64,000 nt of DNA from an uncultured Candidatus Melainabacteria bacterium. Its GTDB lineage: Bacteria > Cyanobacteriota > Vampirovibrionia > Gastranaerophilales > Gastranaerophilaceae. The notes below the pieces were generated by a model. The model was not told the DNA's origin. It made no database searches and saw nothing but the letters and a program-made list of their open reading frames with translations. This document shows positions 43,004-51,658 of the stretch, in pieces. The DNA lies in NCBI GenBank assembly GCA_934757255.1, contig CAKVLL010000005.1:1-64000 (forward strand), in the 5' to 3' direction. Position 1 is the first letter of the stretch; each line of letters starts with the position of its first letter. The translations under genes were made by a program, and so were the position numbers.

Positions 43004-43039
43004 TTGACGTAAATAATACAATTGAAGTATAAATATAGT
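43004..43039 (+). promoter_or_regulatory. Promoter of the exported paralog pair, probably leaderless
   Basis: TTGACG (43004-43009), 18 bases, TATAAA (43028-43033). The A of the ATG at 43040 is 7 bases after the -10, that is at the expected transcription start. An alternative TACAAT at 43017 would give an 11-base leader. Confidence 0.6.
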
Positions 43040-43900
43040 ATGAAGAAGTTTTTGGGAGTGAGTTTAATACTAGCTTTAATGCTGTCAAATTTTGTATTTG
43101 CAGCAGATGATGGTGTTGTAACCTTAGATAAAAATAGTGTTGAGAAGCCTTCTATTATGATAGAAAAAGGTGCTAAACAACTACAAGGCTCATTATTGGT
43201 AAATGATTCAGAAGATTTGGCTAAGCTTATAGATACACAAAAAGATCATGACATAAAAGACTTGGAGCAACTTTGGAAAGGAACAGTTGAGAATAACCAA
43301 GTAATTGAATTTGCGCTAAAAAAACTTGCAACACCGGAATCTCAGAGAAGAATTCATTCGTCTTTAATGGCAAAAACACTTTCTGCGGTTGTAACAGGTG
43401 CATCTTTTGTACCGTCTTTAATGGGTGCAAATTATGGAATTCAGACTTCTGCTTTTTCTGCGGGAAGACTTGCACAAGGTTTGATTAACAGAAAGAATGT
43501 GCCGCAAGAAACACCACTAACAGATACAGAATTAATTGAACTTGCAAGTATGATTGAAGATTTGCAGGATTCTTTGATTAGTTCATATTATAATTATAAG
43601 AATACTTTAACACAGCTTAAAGATACGCGCTCCAAAATGATTTTATACAGCAGAAATTATTCAAAGGCTCTTGAGGGCGGAGATGTTTTAGAAATTGCCA
43701 TTTCTTCATCGCTATATGATTCAATGCGAATACAAGAATTCAATTTAGAACAGTCTGCGAAAAAATATCATATTCAGTTGCAAAGACTTGCAGGCAAAAA
43801 AATTGTTGATGGATTAGAATTATATCAATATGATTTTAATTCAGTTTTATACAAAAATAATGACACAAAAGATGGAGGTAAAAAGAATGGTAAAAAATAA
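43040..43900 (+). CDS. Exported helical protein, paralog 1
   Basis: 286 residues from MKKFLGVSLILALMLSNFVFA, a signal peptide cut after VFA. The mature protein has a segment DLEQLWKGTVENNQVIEFAL, a Gly/Ala/Ser-rich stretch (LSAVVTGASFVPSLMGANYG) that could be amphipathic, and a long C-terminal coiled coil (ELIELASMIEDLQDSLISSY to about residue 250) ending in a Lys/Gly tail. It shares this plan and several motifs with the next gene, so the two are tandem duplicates. It is likely periplasmic or outer-membrane associated. I do not know the family. Confidence 0.82.
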   Translation: MKKFLGVSLILALMLSNFVFAADDGVVTLDKNSVEKPSIMIEKGAKQLQGSLLVNDSEDLAKLIDTQKDHDIKDLEQLWKGTVENNQVIEFALKKLATPESQRRIHSSLMAKTLSAVVTGASFVPSLMGANYGIQTSAFSAGRLAQGLINRKNVPQETPLTDTELIELASMIEDLQDSLISSYYNYKNTLTQLKDTRSKMILYSRNYSKALEGGDVLEIAISSSLYDSMRIQEFNLEQSAKKYHIQLQRLAGKKIVDGLELYQYDFNSVLYKNNDTKDGGKKNGKK

Positions 43901-44780
43901 AATTCTTTCAACTCTGCTTTTGACATCAATGTTGTTATCAACAATTTCTGCATCTTTTGCAGAAGTAAAAATGGAAGATTTAACATCTCCAAAAGATGCG
44001 TTTTTCAGACTTGGAACAACTGATATTCCTGAAAATAAAATTGATGTTAATGGAAAAATTGATATTAAAGCAAATATTGCAAAAGAAGAAAAATTTTATA
44101 GCGAAGGTTTAACTTATGCGGATTTAAGCATCAAAAAAATGGCATTAGAGGTTTCTAAATCAGTAGAAGTTGATTATAACGAAATGCTTGAGGATTTATC
44201 TTTGTTGTGGCAAGGTGCTGCGACCAAAAGCGATACGATAAAGTTTGCGATTTACAAACTTTCAAATCCGGATAAAGACAAGCCGGATCAGAGCGCAGTG
44301 AAAAAAGTTCTTACTACGATTGCCGGCATGTCAACTTTTTTAGGTGCAGGCATGGGGAATCCGGTTTTGGCGAGTGCAGCTTTAATCGGCGGTAACACGC
44401 TTGGAATTATGTCACAAGATACGAAAGCTTTGAATTATAAGTATTCACAAGTAAATGATGCGGATATGATTTTGCTTGTTAGAAAAGTTGATGAACTTCA
44501 GCAAAAAGTTGTTGATATGTATTATGATTATATGACCGCAAGACAACTTTATGATATGACGACAGAAATGGTTGAACAAAGGCGTCAAAATTATCAAAAT
44601 TCGCAAAAGCTTTCAAAAGAAGTTATATTAATCACTGATACATTTTATAGAGAAGCTATGGATGAACAAATTAAGGCAAGAGGAAGCTTTTTTGAAAAAC
44701 GTTCTCGACTTGAACAATTAGTGGGTAATGATGTGTTTCGACAGTTTGAAGCGATTGTAGATGCTAGATATGTAAAGTAA
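43887..44780 (+). CDS. Exported helical protein, paralog 2
   Basis: 297 residues. The ATG at 43887 is chosen for GGAGG 8 bases upstream and for the signal peptide that follows (LSTLLLTSMLLSTISASFA). It overlaps paralog 1 by 14 bases. The region DLSLLWQGAATKSDTIKFAI matches DLEQLWKGTVENNQVIEFAL of paralog 1, then a Gly/Ala-rich stretch and a coiled coil (LVRKVDELQQKVVDMYYDYM onward). The helical hairpin design recalls outer-membrane efflux or periplasmic adaptor proteins, but I see no diagnostic motif. Confidence 0.82.
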   Translation: MVKNKILSTLLLTSMLLSTISASFAEVKMEDLTSPKDAFFRLGTTDIPENKIDVNGKIDIKANIAKEEKFYSEGLTYADLSIKKMALEVSKSVEVDYNEMLEDLSLLWQGAATKSDTIKFAIYKLSNPDKDKPDQSAVKKVLTTIAGMSTFLGAGMGNPVLASAALIGGNTLGIMSQDTKALNYKYSQVNDADMILLVRKVDELQQKVVDMYYDYMTARQLYDMTTEMVEQRRQNYQNSQKLSKEVILITDTFYREAMDEQIKARGSFFEKRSRLEQLVGNDVFRQFEAIVDARYVK

Positions 44781-44848
44781 TGAGAAATATTTTGTAAATT
44801 AATGTTAAATTAAAGCAATTTTAAAGTCTTTGATTACTTAATATATGT

Positions 44849-45544
44849 ATGAAGGTTTTAAAATTTGGTTCTGTAGATGATATTTTTCAAAAAAAATACA
44901 ATGATTTTACTTTGCGTTGTCTAAATCCGAATGCGTCTATTCCAAGAGTAAAAGATACATATCTTGATGTTCAGGATTTATTTGTGCGAAGTGGTCAAGT
45001 TCAAGATTTTTTTGACAAAACTTTAGATTTGAGTAAACGGTTAGAGGGACGAGGAAGTACTGCTCTAAGTACGCTTTTGGTTAATGAACTTAGTAAACTT
45101 TGTAGAGCATTTGTTCTGCGTCCTAATTCTGAAAATGTTTTTTATAAGGCAATTAATAATTTTAGACAAAATCATGATTCAATGCATGAATTAGCCAGAA
45201 TTATTGATTTGGAACAAATATACAGAATGAATGGTGATAGACGAAATTTGTTCAAAGTTTTACACATGAAGAAAAATTGTTGTAAACGAATTCTTGCGAA
45301 TTACGAAGAAAGTGTTGCAAATTTTCAAAGTATTCACAAGATGCCAACTCCACGAAAAAATATTCAAATACAATTAGGACACGTATATTCAGCATTGGGT
45401 GACATGCTTGCTCGAGTAAAACCAGATGACGCAATTGCAGCGTATGAAAAATCAATTGAAATAAACAAAAGATTGGGTCGACGTCGAGCGGTAGATTATG
45501 CAATATATAATATTCGCGACACGTTGCAAGGACGTCATAAATAG
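44849..45544 (+). CDS. TPR-like protein of unknown function
   Basis: 231 residues. The C-terminal part has TPR-like helices: IQIQLGHVYSALGDMLARV, then DDAIAAYEKSIEINKRLGRR. The N-terminal half is helical without a clear motif. No ribosome binding site is visible before the ATG, as for several leaderless candidates here. The 3' end overlaps the converging HD-domain gene by 10 bases. No signal peptide. Confidence 0.72.
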   Translation: MKVLKFGSVDDIFQKKYNDFTLRCLNPNASIPRVKDTYLDVQDLFVRSGQVQDFFDKTLDLSKRLEGRGSTALSTLLVNELSKLCRAFVLRPNSENVFYKAINNFRQNHDSMHELARIIDLEQIYRMNGDRRNLFKVLHMKKNCCKRILANYEESVANFQSIHKMPTPRKNIQIQLGHVYSALGDMLARVKPDDAIAAYEKSIEINKRLGRRRAVDYAIYNIRDTLQGRHK

Positions 45545-46341
45545 CATTTTGATTCTTGGCCGTGAACCCCTGCGTATAGTTCTACGTATTGTTTGGCTGG
45601 ACTGGAGTCTATTTTTGTGAACAAAACTTCTTCAATTTGGAAGAATCCAACATCACCGGTCATTTCAACAGAAATTTTTATAGGTTTCTTTTCGCCATGT
45701 TGAATTCTTATTCTGTCAATTGCATTTGCAGAATACTTGTGAATATCACCAACTTTTGGAGTTGTATTCATAGAAAGCGGAATCCTTGCTCTTCCTTTTG
45801 TCATGTCGCAACCATCAGCAATAAGAATAATGCCTGCTTCTGTTGAATGAATTTTGCGAGATGCCATGTGACCAATAATTGCCTCTATTACAAGAGAACG
45901 AATTACTACACGTCTGTGCATATCGTTAGGTAGAATGTGCATTAAAGCTCTTTCCACAAGCGGTTTTGCCAAAATCACAGACATTTCTTCATGACCTTGG
46001 CGTCCTATCATCATACCTAAATCGTGCATCAAACCTGCGAGAATTACAGCACACATGCTATCTTCAAATGTTCCAATTTCTTCTTTTTCTAAAGATGTTT
46101 GAATGCCACATTCATGAAGAATGTTTAGCATTTTGATGGAGTTCGCAGCAACTTGTCTCATGTGAACAGGACCGTGGTCGTTGTAACCAAGGCGTTTTAT
46201 TGAAACATTATTTGCATAGTCTTGCATTTCTTGAAGTTCAGCATCATCAAATAAATAATGTGCAAGTTCTAAGCAAATAGGGTGATTTTGTAGTCTTTTA
46301 AGAATCTTAGATTCTACTGATATTTCTTTTACTGATTTCAT
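45535..46341 (-). CDS. HD-domain phosphohydrolase
   Basis: 268 residues. The metal-binding motif is spread as NDHGPVHMRQVAAN, then LAGLMHDLGMMIGRQGHEEMS with the paired His-Asp, and a later Asp in LIADGCDMTKGRARIP. The family hydrolyses phosphate esters including cyclic and polyphosphorylated nucleotides; the substrate here cannot be inferred. A C-terminal beta-rich domain (PIKISVEMTGDVGFFQIEEV) follows. Not membrane-bound. Confidence 0.85.
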   Translation of the reverse strand: MKSVKEISVESKILKRLQNHPICLELAHYLFDDAELQEMQDYANNVSIKRLGYNDHGPVHMRQVAANSIKMLNILHECGIQTSLEKEEIGTFEDSMCAVILAGLMHDLGMMIGRQGHEEMSVILAKPLVERALMHILPNDMHRRVVIRSLVIEAIIGHMASRKIHSTEAGIILIADGCDMTKGRARIPLSMNTTPKVGDIHKYSANAIDRIRIQHGEKKPIKISVEMTGDVGFFQIEEVLFTKIDSSPAKQYVELYAGVHGQESKCYL

Positions 46342-46658
46342 AATTCTATTTTCATTTTAACATATCTTTTAGATAAAATAAACTGCTTATCTAAGTAAAT
46401 TTAACTAGTGTCTATAATAATTTTTAGAAAAATTTCTAAATCTTTAACCTCCATGAATAGCTATTTCATTCAATACCCATCCCAACCTTCCCTAACAAGG
46501 GAAGGAGGCGTCAGTTGTAGGTTGGGCTTTTAGCCCAACAAAAACCTAAAACCTCTTATTCCCTCATTACCTTATTTCCTTATTCCCTTCTAAACTTGTT
46601 AAGAAGTTTGCATTAATCTTCAATTGTGTGTTATTATACCCTAAAAGGGGAGTTAAGT
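46342..46658. other. Repeat-containing intergenic region before thyX
   Basis: Holds the 19-base inverted copy (46443-46461) of the sequence at 38737, a short family F palindrome CCTTCCCT/AGGGAAGG (46491-46508), an 8-bp GTTGGGCT/AGCCCAAC hairpin (46521-46539) and a solitary family B right arm (46559-46590). No gene seen. Confidence 0.75.
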
Positions 46659-47354
46659 ATGGAAAATAATAATAAGCCGGTTGTAAATTTGATTTCCAAG
46701 CCGGAGAACATGTTGAAAACGATTTATACAGCGGCAAGAACTTGCTATAGCGCAGATACGCCGTTTAATATTTATAATAGTACAGATGACGAAGAAAAAA
46801 TGTTGAAATTGATTGAGCGTGTAATTTCTTCGGGTCATTATTCTGTAATAGAACATATTCAAGTTACGTTTGCAATTTCTAATGTATCAAGAGCATGCAC
46901 GCACCAGCTTGTACGTCATCGTCACATGTCTTTTTCTCAAAAATCTCAAAGATATGTTAAAGAAAAAGGGCAGTTTGATTATCTAATTCCACCAACAATT
47001 GCCAGAAATGAAGAATTGAAAGCGAAATTTGTAGAATTTATGGATGAAATTTCCAAAAAATATTTAGAGTTTACGGAAGCCGGAATTCCGGCAGAAGATG
47101 CAAGAGCAGTGCTTCCTAACGCAGCTTCAACATCTATTGTTGCAAGCTTAAACTTGCGCGAGATGATTCATTTGGCAAACCTAAGACTTTGCACACGAGC
47201 GCAGTACGAAATTCGTTCAATGGTTAAAATGATGTGTGATGAATTGATAAAAGAAGAATCTTGGCTTAAGCCTTATTTAGTTCCAAAATGTGAACGTCTT
47301 GGTTTTTGTGATGAAGATAAATCTTGTGGAAGGATGCCTAAATTAGCTTTATGA
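46659..47354 (+). CDS. thyX: Flavin-dependent thymidylate synthase
   Basis: 231 residues from MENNNKPVVNL; this ATG has GGGGAG 8 bases upstream. The ThyX signature RHRxxSxxxxSQRY is complete as RHRHMSFSQKSQRY (Arg86-His87-Arg88), with SGHYSVIEHIQVTFAI before and NLRLCTRAQYEIR later. It makes dTMP using FAD and NADPH, in place of ThyA. Length is normal. The stop overlaps the next gene by 4 bases. Confidence 0.97.
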   Translation: MENNNKPVVNLISKPENMLKTIYTAARTCYSADTPFNIYNSTDDEEKMLKLIERVISSGHYSVIEHIQVTFAISNVSRACTHQLVRHRHMSFSQKSQRYVKEKGQFDYLIPPTIARNEELKAKFVEFMDEISKKYLEFTEAGIPAEDARAVLPNAASTSIVASLNLREMIHLANLRLCTRAQYEIRSMVKMMCDELIKEESWLKPYLVPKCERLGFCDEDKSCGRMPKLAL

Positions 47355-48142
47355 AAAAATTAGCAATTATATTGACTTTAATATTTTTAGCCTTAGTTGC
47401 AATTTATTTCTTTATCTTTGTGCCAGAAAAATATGAAGAAAATGATTTGTATGATGAAATTTTACATCGCGGAAAACTTAAAGTTGGAATAAATACAGAT
47501 TCTAAACCTTTTGGTTTTATGGATAAAGATTGGAAGATTATTGGTTATGATGCAGATTTAGCTCATTATATGGCGCAATATATTCTGAAAAATCCGGACG
47601 CTGTCGAATTTTATCCGGTAACTCCGGCAAACAGAATGCTTAAAGTTTCAACTGGCGAGTTGGATATGGTGATAGCAACGGTGACAATTACTCCACAAAG
47701 AGAAGAAATTATTAATTTTTCAGTTCCTTACGATTATGCCGGACAAGCACTTTTAGTACGCTCTGACAGTAAAATTAAATCATTGGCTGATTTATCTGGA
47801 CAAAATGTCGGTGTAGTTTTCGGAACGACTGCAGAAAAAAATATGCTTGCCTTAGCGCCAGATGCAACTGTGATAGGATTCAGAAATTATAGAGTAGCGT
47901 ATGAAGCACTTAGGGCGAGAAAAATTGATGCTTTGACTTCTGACGATACAATTTTGAGCGCATTTGCGTTTGAGGACAAATCCGTGAAACTTTTGCCTAA
48001 AAGATATACAAGAGAGCCTTATGGAATTGCAATAAGAAAAGGCAAAGGAACTCAAAGATTAAAAGAAAATGTTGACTTTGCAATCGGCGATATGAAGCAA
48101 AAAAATGTTATCACAAGAATGCGTCGTAAATGGGGACTTTAG
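47351..48142 (+). CDS. Amino-acid-type ABC transporter substrate-binding protein (family 3)
   Basis: 263 residues. An N-terminal hydrophobic segment (LAIILTLIFLALVAIYFFIF) has no lipobox or clear cleavage site, so it may be a membrane anchor. The periplasmic part is family 3: LHRGKLKVGINTDSKPFGFM, GYDADLAHYMA, MVIATVTITPQREEIINFS, and VGVVFGTTAEKNM. It would bind an amino acid or similar small solute. It is coupled to thyX by an ATGA overlap; no permease gene is present. The 3' end overlaps ispE by 4 bases in convergence. Confidence 0.9.
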   Translation: MKKLAIILTLIFLALVAIYFFIFVPEKYEENDLYDEILHRGKLKVGINTDSKPFGFMDKDWKIIGYDADLAHYMAQYILKNPDAVEFYPVTPANRMLKVSTGELDMVIATVTITPQREEIINFSVPYDYAGQALLVRSDSKIKSLADLSGQNVGVVFGTTAEKNMLALAPDATVIGFRNYRVAYEALRARKIDALTSDDTILSAFAFEDKSVKLLPKRYTREPYGIAIRKGKGTQRLKENVDFAIGDMKQKNVITRMRRKWGL

Positions 48143-48984
48143 AAAACACCTTTGTCAGTAAAATTTAAACCGTTAATGACTTGAAATTCGTTATTATCAA
48201 AAATGTTTTCGTTTAAATCTTCCAGAATAAAATATGTTGAACCCGAACCTGACATTATGGCTTGTGGAAGTATAGATTTAATTTTTTGGAGTTCTTGATA
48301 ATCATCAAAAACGGCATATTCTAAGTCATTATACAAAAATTCTCGAATATCTTGGCTGTTAGCAATTGCTGCAAGTATTTTTTCTGTCATGTTATTTTTT
48401 GGTTTAATTTTTTTAGCTGCGTATTTGATGTAAGCTTCTTTTGCTGAAATTCCAAGGTTTTTAGGCTTTATAAGTGTTAATGGAGAATTTATTTTTCCTT
48501 TAATTCTTTCAATAACTTCGCCTCGTGATGTTGCTAGTAAAGTGCCACCTTCTAAGCAGACATTTAAATCAGAGCCTAATTGTGAGCAAAGTGTGTGTAA
48601 TTCTTTACGGTTTAATGGTTTGTTAAATATTTCGTTTAAACCCCATAATGTGCCTGTTGCATCAGTACTTCCCCCAGCGAGTCCTGCAGAGATTGGAATG
48701 TTCTTTTCTATGAAAATATCAATATTTGCATTTAAGTTAATGGCGTCTAAGAATAATTTTGCAGCTTTGTATACAAGATTGCTTTCATTATATGGTATAT
48801 CTTGGCTTGTACCGGAAAGATGTATGTTTGTTTTTGTGGATTCTTCCGCTTTAATTTCTAAAACATCATACAGACTAATTGTTTGCATAAGACTTTTTAT
48901 GTTATGAAAACCATCTTCGCGTCGGTTTACGATTTCTAGCGTCAGATTAATTTTTGCCGGACAATTAACTTTCAAATTTTTCAT
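48139..48984 (-). CDS. ispE: 4-diphosphocytidyl-2-C-methylerythritol kinase
   Basis: 281 residues of the GHMP kinase family. CPAKINLTLEIVNRREDGFH is the IspE N-terminus, the ATP loop is PISAGLAGGSTDA, and LEGGTLLATSRGE plus AIMSGSGSTYFIL complete motifs 2 and 3. It phosphorylates CDP-methylerythritol in the MEP isoprenoid pathway, which feeds prenyl synthases such as the one at 38812. It follows the phosphoesterase gene after 2 bases on the same strand. Confidence 0.96.
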   Translation of the reverse strand: MKNLKVNCPAKINLTLEIVNRREDGFHNIKSLMQTISLYDVLEIKAEESTKTNIHLSGTSQDIPYNESNLVYKAAKLFLDAINLNANIDIFIEKNIPISAGLAGGSTDATGTLWGLNEIFNKPLNRKELHTLCSQLGSDLNVCLEGGTLLATSRGEVIERIKGKINSPLTLIKPKNLGISAKEAYIKYAAKKIKPKNNMTEKILAAIANSQDIREFLYNDLEYAVFDDYQELQKIKSILPQAIMSGSGSTYFILEDLNENIFDNNEFQVINGLNFTDKGVF

Positions 48985-48986
48985 GT

Positions 48987-49730
48987 TTAAAAATGCCTTT
49001 CCTTTGGATTTAATAGCATGTTGGCTAATTTTTTAGCGCCTTTAAAGTTTCTTTGTTTAAGCTTATTTGCAGCTCTTTCTTTATCATATTCAACAAAATG
49101 GTGCTCAAACAGGCATTCACCATTATTAACAATGATTGTTAAATAGCAAGATTTTGGCTCTGGTGTAAATGGACGTCCAATGCTTCCGGCATTTACAATT
49201 GTTTGTTTTTTTGAGGTTTGGAAACCGCAAGGTAAATGTGTGTGACCACATAATATAACGTCAGCATCAACATCAGCTACCATTTCTTCTACTTTTTTAA
49301 GTGGTGTTGTTGGTAAAATATCTTCATTATTTTTTCTTGGAGAACCATGAACTAATAGGAATTTTACTCCACCTTCTGTTATTTCTAGCTGAATTGGTAA
49401 ATTTTTTAGGAATGATTTTTGAACCGGATTAAGTATTTCTACATCATTTTTTAATGCTTCTGCCATAACAGGAGCTTTTTCTTTTAGTGTATTATAGAGT
49501 TCATCTGAATAGTCTGCAATCATTAAGTCTGTATTGCCTTGAATCATTCTGAAATTTGGATTATTTTGTTTGTTCAAAAAATAATCGACAGTACAATTTG
49601 GTTCTGGGCCAGCCATTGCATAATCACCAAGCACAAAAATTTTGTCGCATTTTTGTTTAGCAATATCTTCCATAATTGCTTCAACGGCTTCCATATTTCC
49701 ATGAATGTCTGAAATAACTGCAATTTTCAT
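48987..49730 (-). CDS. Calcineurin-like metallophosphoesterase
   Basis: 247 residues. The metal-binding motifs are DIHGN (residues 7-11), FVLGDYAMAGPEP, IQGNTDLMI, LVHGSPR and CGHTHLP, then NAGSIGRP, the YfcE/MJ0936 type. The natural substrate is unknown. It is 2 bases upstream of ispE and presumably cotranscribed. GGAGTTT precedes the ATG. Confidence 0.9.
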   Translation of the reverse strand: MKIAVISDIHGNMEAVEAIMEDIAKQKCDKIFVLGDYAMAGPEPNCTVDYFLNKQNNPNFRMIQGNTDLMIADYSDELYNTLKEKAPVMAEALKNDVEILNPVQKSFLKNLPIQLEITEGGVKFLLVHGSPRKNNEDILPTTPLKKVEEMVADVDADVILCGHTHLPCGFQTSKKQTIVNAGSIGRPFTPEPKSCYLTIIVNNGECLFEHHFVEYDKERAANKLKQRNFKGAKKLANMLLNPKERHF

Positions 49731-49835
49731 ATTTGTTTAAACTCCTATCAAAAATTAGCAAAACTAATTATTATTTTATTCTAAACAAGAAAAAAGAAAT
49801 AGTTTTGTGAGTGAAAAAAAGAAGAATTGGAAATT

Positions 49836-50486
49836 TTAAATTAACATTGCAATGGCATTATGGCGAAATGGTGTTCCATTTTCTTTGCGATAAGAATAAA
49901 ACAAATCGTTGTTACAACTTGTGCAAAAAGGGCAAATATCAATGTTATCTATTCCGAATTCTTTTAATTGACGCGCGTTAATTTTTTTTAAATCAACATT
50001 TCTATTTTTAAACAGTCCATCTTGTGAATTTACGGTTGCTAATAAAGTGTCACGCACTTCTTCTGAAACTTCATAACAACAAATAGAGATTGCTGGTCCA
50101 ATAAGTGCGATAATATCTTGCGGATTTGAGTTCATTTTTTTTATTGTTTTTACACCTATTTTTTGTGCAGTACCGCGCCATCCGGCATGAGAGATTGCTG
50201 TGATTTTTTGTTTTTTATCATAAAAAATTAAAGGTGTGCAATCTGCAAATTTTAGTGATATTGCGTCATTTGTGTTTGTTAAAATTAGTGCATCGCAATT
50301 TGGGTATTCGTTTCTTGCGTCAACAAATTCTATATTATCACTGTGAGTTTGTTCTGGCTTTAATATTCTTTTTGCTTGTAATTTTGAATAATCAATACCT
50401 TCGCGTAGAGTGAAAAATGCATTTATTTTATTTAATTTGTCGCTGCGTAAGATTTTGTTGCCGTAAAAATTGTCAAAATAAAACAT
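49836..50486 (-). CDS. pgeF: Peptidoglycan editing factor / multicopper-like YfiH family
   Basis: 216 residues. Family motifs: PEQTHSDNIEFVD, ALILTNTNDAISLKFADCTP, ISHAGWRGTAQKIG and the C-terminal CPFCTSCNNDLFYSYRKENG. The His and Cys residues of the metal site are present. PgeF is known to remove mis-incorporated L-Ser from cell-wall precursors. Slightly short (usual 240). Confidence 0.93.
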   Translation of the reverse strand: MFYFDNFYGNKILRSDKLNKINAFFTLREGIDYSKLQAKRILKPEQTHSDNIEFVDARNEYPNCDALILTNTNDAISLKFADCTPLIFYDKKQKITAISHAGWRGTAQKIGVKTIKKMNSNPQDIIALIGPAISICCYEVSEEVRDTLLATVNSQDGLFKNRNVDLKKINARQLKEFGIDNIDICPFCTSCNNDLFYSYRKENGTPFRHNAIAMLI

Positions 50487-50550
50487 ATTATAAATTTAAC
50501 ACGAATTAAGTTTTAGTGTTACAATATTTTTATCAAGGGAGAGTGTTTTA

Positions 50551-51183
50551 ATGAAAAAAATGTTATTAACATTTGTTGTTTTGAATTTATTTGTGTCATC
50601 CGTGTTTGCGTATGAATATATAAAACCAAAAGAATCAGTTTTCTATAATGTAAAAAATTCAACTTGGACGATGGAAAAAAATGATGAAAATGATATTCAA
50701 TTAAAGAATAAATCTTTTATTGGTTCAGGTGGTTTTGCTGAGTATTATTATTTAGATGGCAAGCTTGCTATCGGGCCTGAAGTTAATATAAGCTTTGTTA
50801 ACGATGGAAAATTTATTGGCATTAATTCTCAAGAATTAAAGTTCTATAAGTTTTTATATCAGGATGGCGAATTTAAAAAACAATTGTTAACTGTAGATGA
50901 AGTTCAGGAATTATATCCGGATTATAGTATAATTAGGGTTTCTGATTTTAAAAATAATGAAATTACAATTTATAAGAAATATTTTTCTAAAAAGAACATA
51001 TTACTTTTAAATGATACTAATCAATCATTTTATAAATATAACTATAAACCATCTTCTGTAAACCCAGAATATATAAAGCCTTTTGTTAAATTATCGCATG
51101 CCGGTAAGATTGTTTTTTCACATTATGGTGAAGATACACAAGAATCTCCGGCTTTAAAAATATATGTAGTTAATGAGTTTTAG
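50551..51183 (+). CDS. Exported protein of unknown function
   Basis: 210 residues, signal peptide MKKMLLTFVVLNLFVSSVFA, then a beta-rich mature part with many aromatic residues (AEYYYLDGKLAIGPEVNISF, FYKFLYQDGEFKKQLLTV). GGGAGAG is 9 bases upstream of the ATG. No Cys in the mature part. No family recognised. Confidence 0.75.
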   Translation: MKKMLLTFVVLNLFVSSVFAYEYIKPKESVFYNVKNSTWTMEKNDENDIQLKNKSFIGSGGFAEYYYLDGKLAIGPEVNISFVNDGKFIGINSQELKFYKFLYQDGEFKKQLLTVDEVQELYPDYSIIRVSDFKNNEITIYKKYFSKKNILLLNDTNQSFYKYNYKPSSVNPEYIKPFVKLSHAGKIVFSHYGEDTQESPALKIYVVNEF

Positions 51184-51353
51184 ATTGTATCGTTAATAAA
51201 ATTGAATAAATTAGTGTGTGATTGTTGCACTTTTGCTTGAAATTTATGCTTTATGGCATATTTATTAGGCATAGTAGTAAAATTGTGTTTTTTATTTAAA
51301 TTTGTAGCGATTTTTAAATTCTGAGATGATAAAACGAGATTATTACTAATCAT
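51180..51353 (-). CDS. Possible 57-residue small protein
   Basis: A minus-strand frame MISNNLVLSSQNLKIATNLN... of 57 codons with AAAGGA 7 bases before the ATG and a TATTAT/TATATA-rich promoter-like stretch upstream. It is basic, with a plausible helix in the C-terminal half (KHKFQAKVQQSHTNLFNFI). Its last three bases overlap the stop of the gene at 50551. Only spacing and ribosome binding site support it. Confidence 0.4.
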   Translation of the reverse strand: MISNNLVLSSQNLKIATNLNKKHNFTTMPNKYAIKHKFQAKVQQSHTNLFNFINDTI

Positions 51354-51590
51354 TCAGGTTCCTTTCATGGGGTATATAATATTTCGGCGTGTATTGTTTA
51401 TTATAATTATAAAAAAAATTTTGCCAAGTAGTAAAATTTCATTGAAGGAAATATTTAAAAATCAGGTCTAAAATATTATATTTTTTGTATTAAGGCGTAA
51501 AAGTTGTTAATTTGTAAATAAATAAAATCTGAATATTATTGTGTTTCACCCATATAATGTAAATTTTTGTAAAGATTGAAGAAGAAAGAC
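51354..51590. other. AT-rich region before the sigma-28 promoter
   Basis: No gene or repeat seen; very AT-rich with A and T runs. A TATAAT at 51554 is not placed to serve the next gene better than the sigma-28 promoter does. Confidence 0.5.
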
Positions 51591-51617
51591 TAAAGTTTTG
51601 ATAAAAAATGCCGATAT
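51591..51617 (+). promoter_or_regulatory. Sigma-28 (FliA-type) promoter
   Basis: TAAAGTTT (51591-51598), an 11-base spacer, GCCGATAT (51610-51617): a near-perfect match to the flagellar sigma-28 consensus TAAAGTTT-N11-GCCGATAA. It lies about 42 bases before the ATG at 51659. Confidence 0.88.
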
Positions 51618-51658
51618 ACATGTCACAGGAAACAAAAGGAAAAAAGGAGAACTCAATT

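Noticed and set aside
51608..51658. Upstream ATG for the coiled-coil protein
   Set aside because: It lies inside the sigma-28 -10 box, so it is not in the mRNA.
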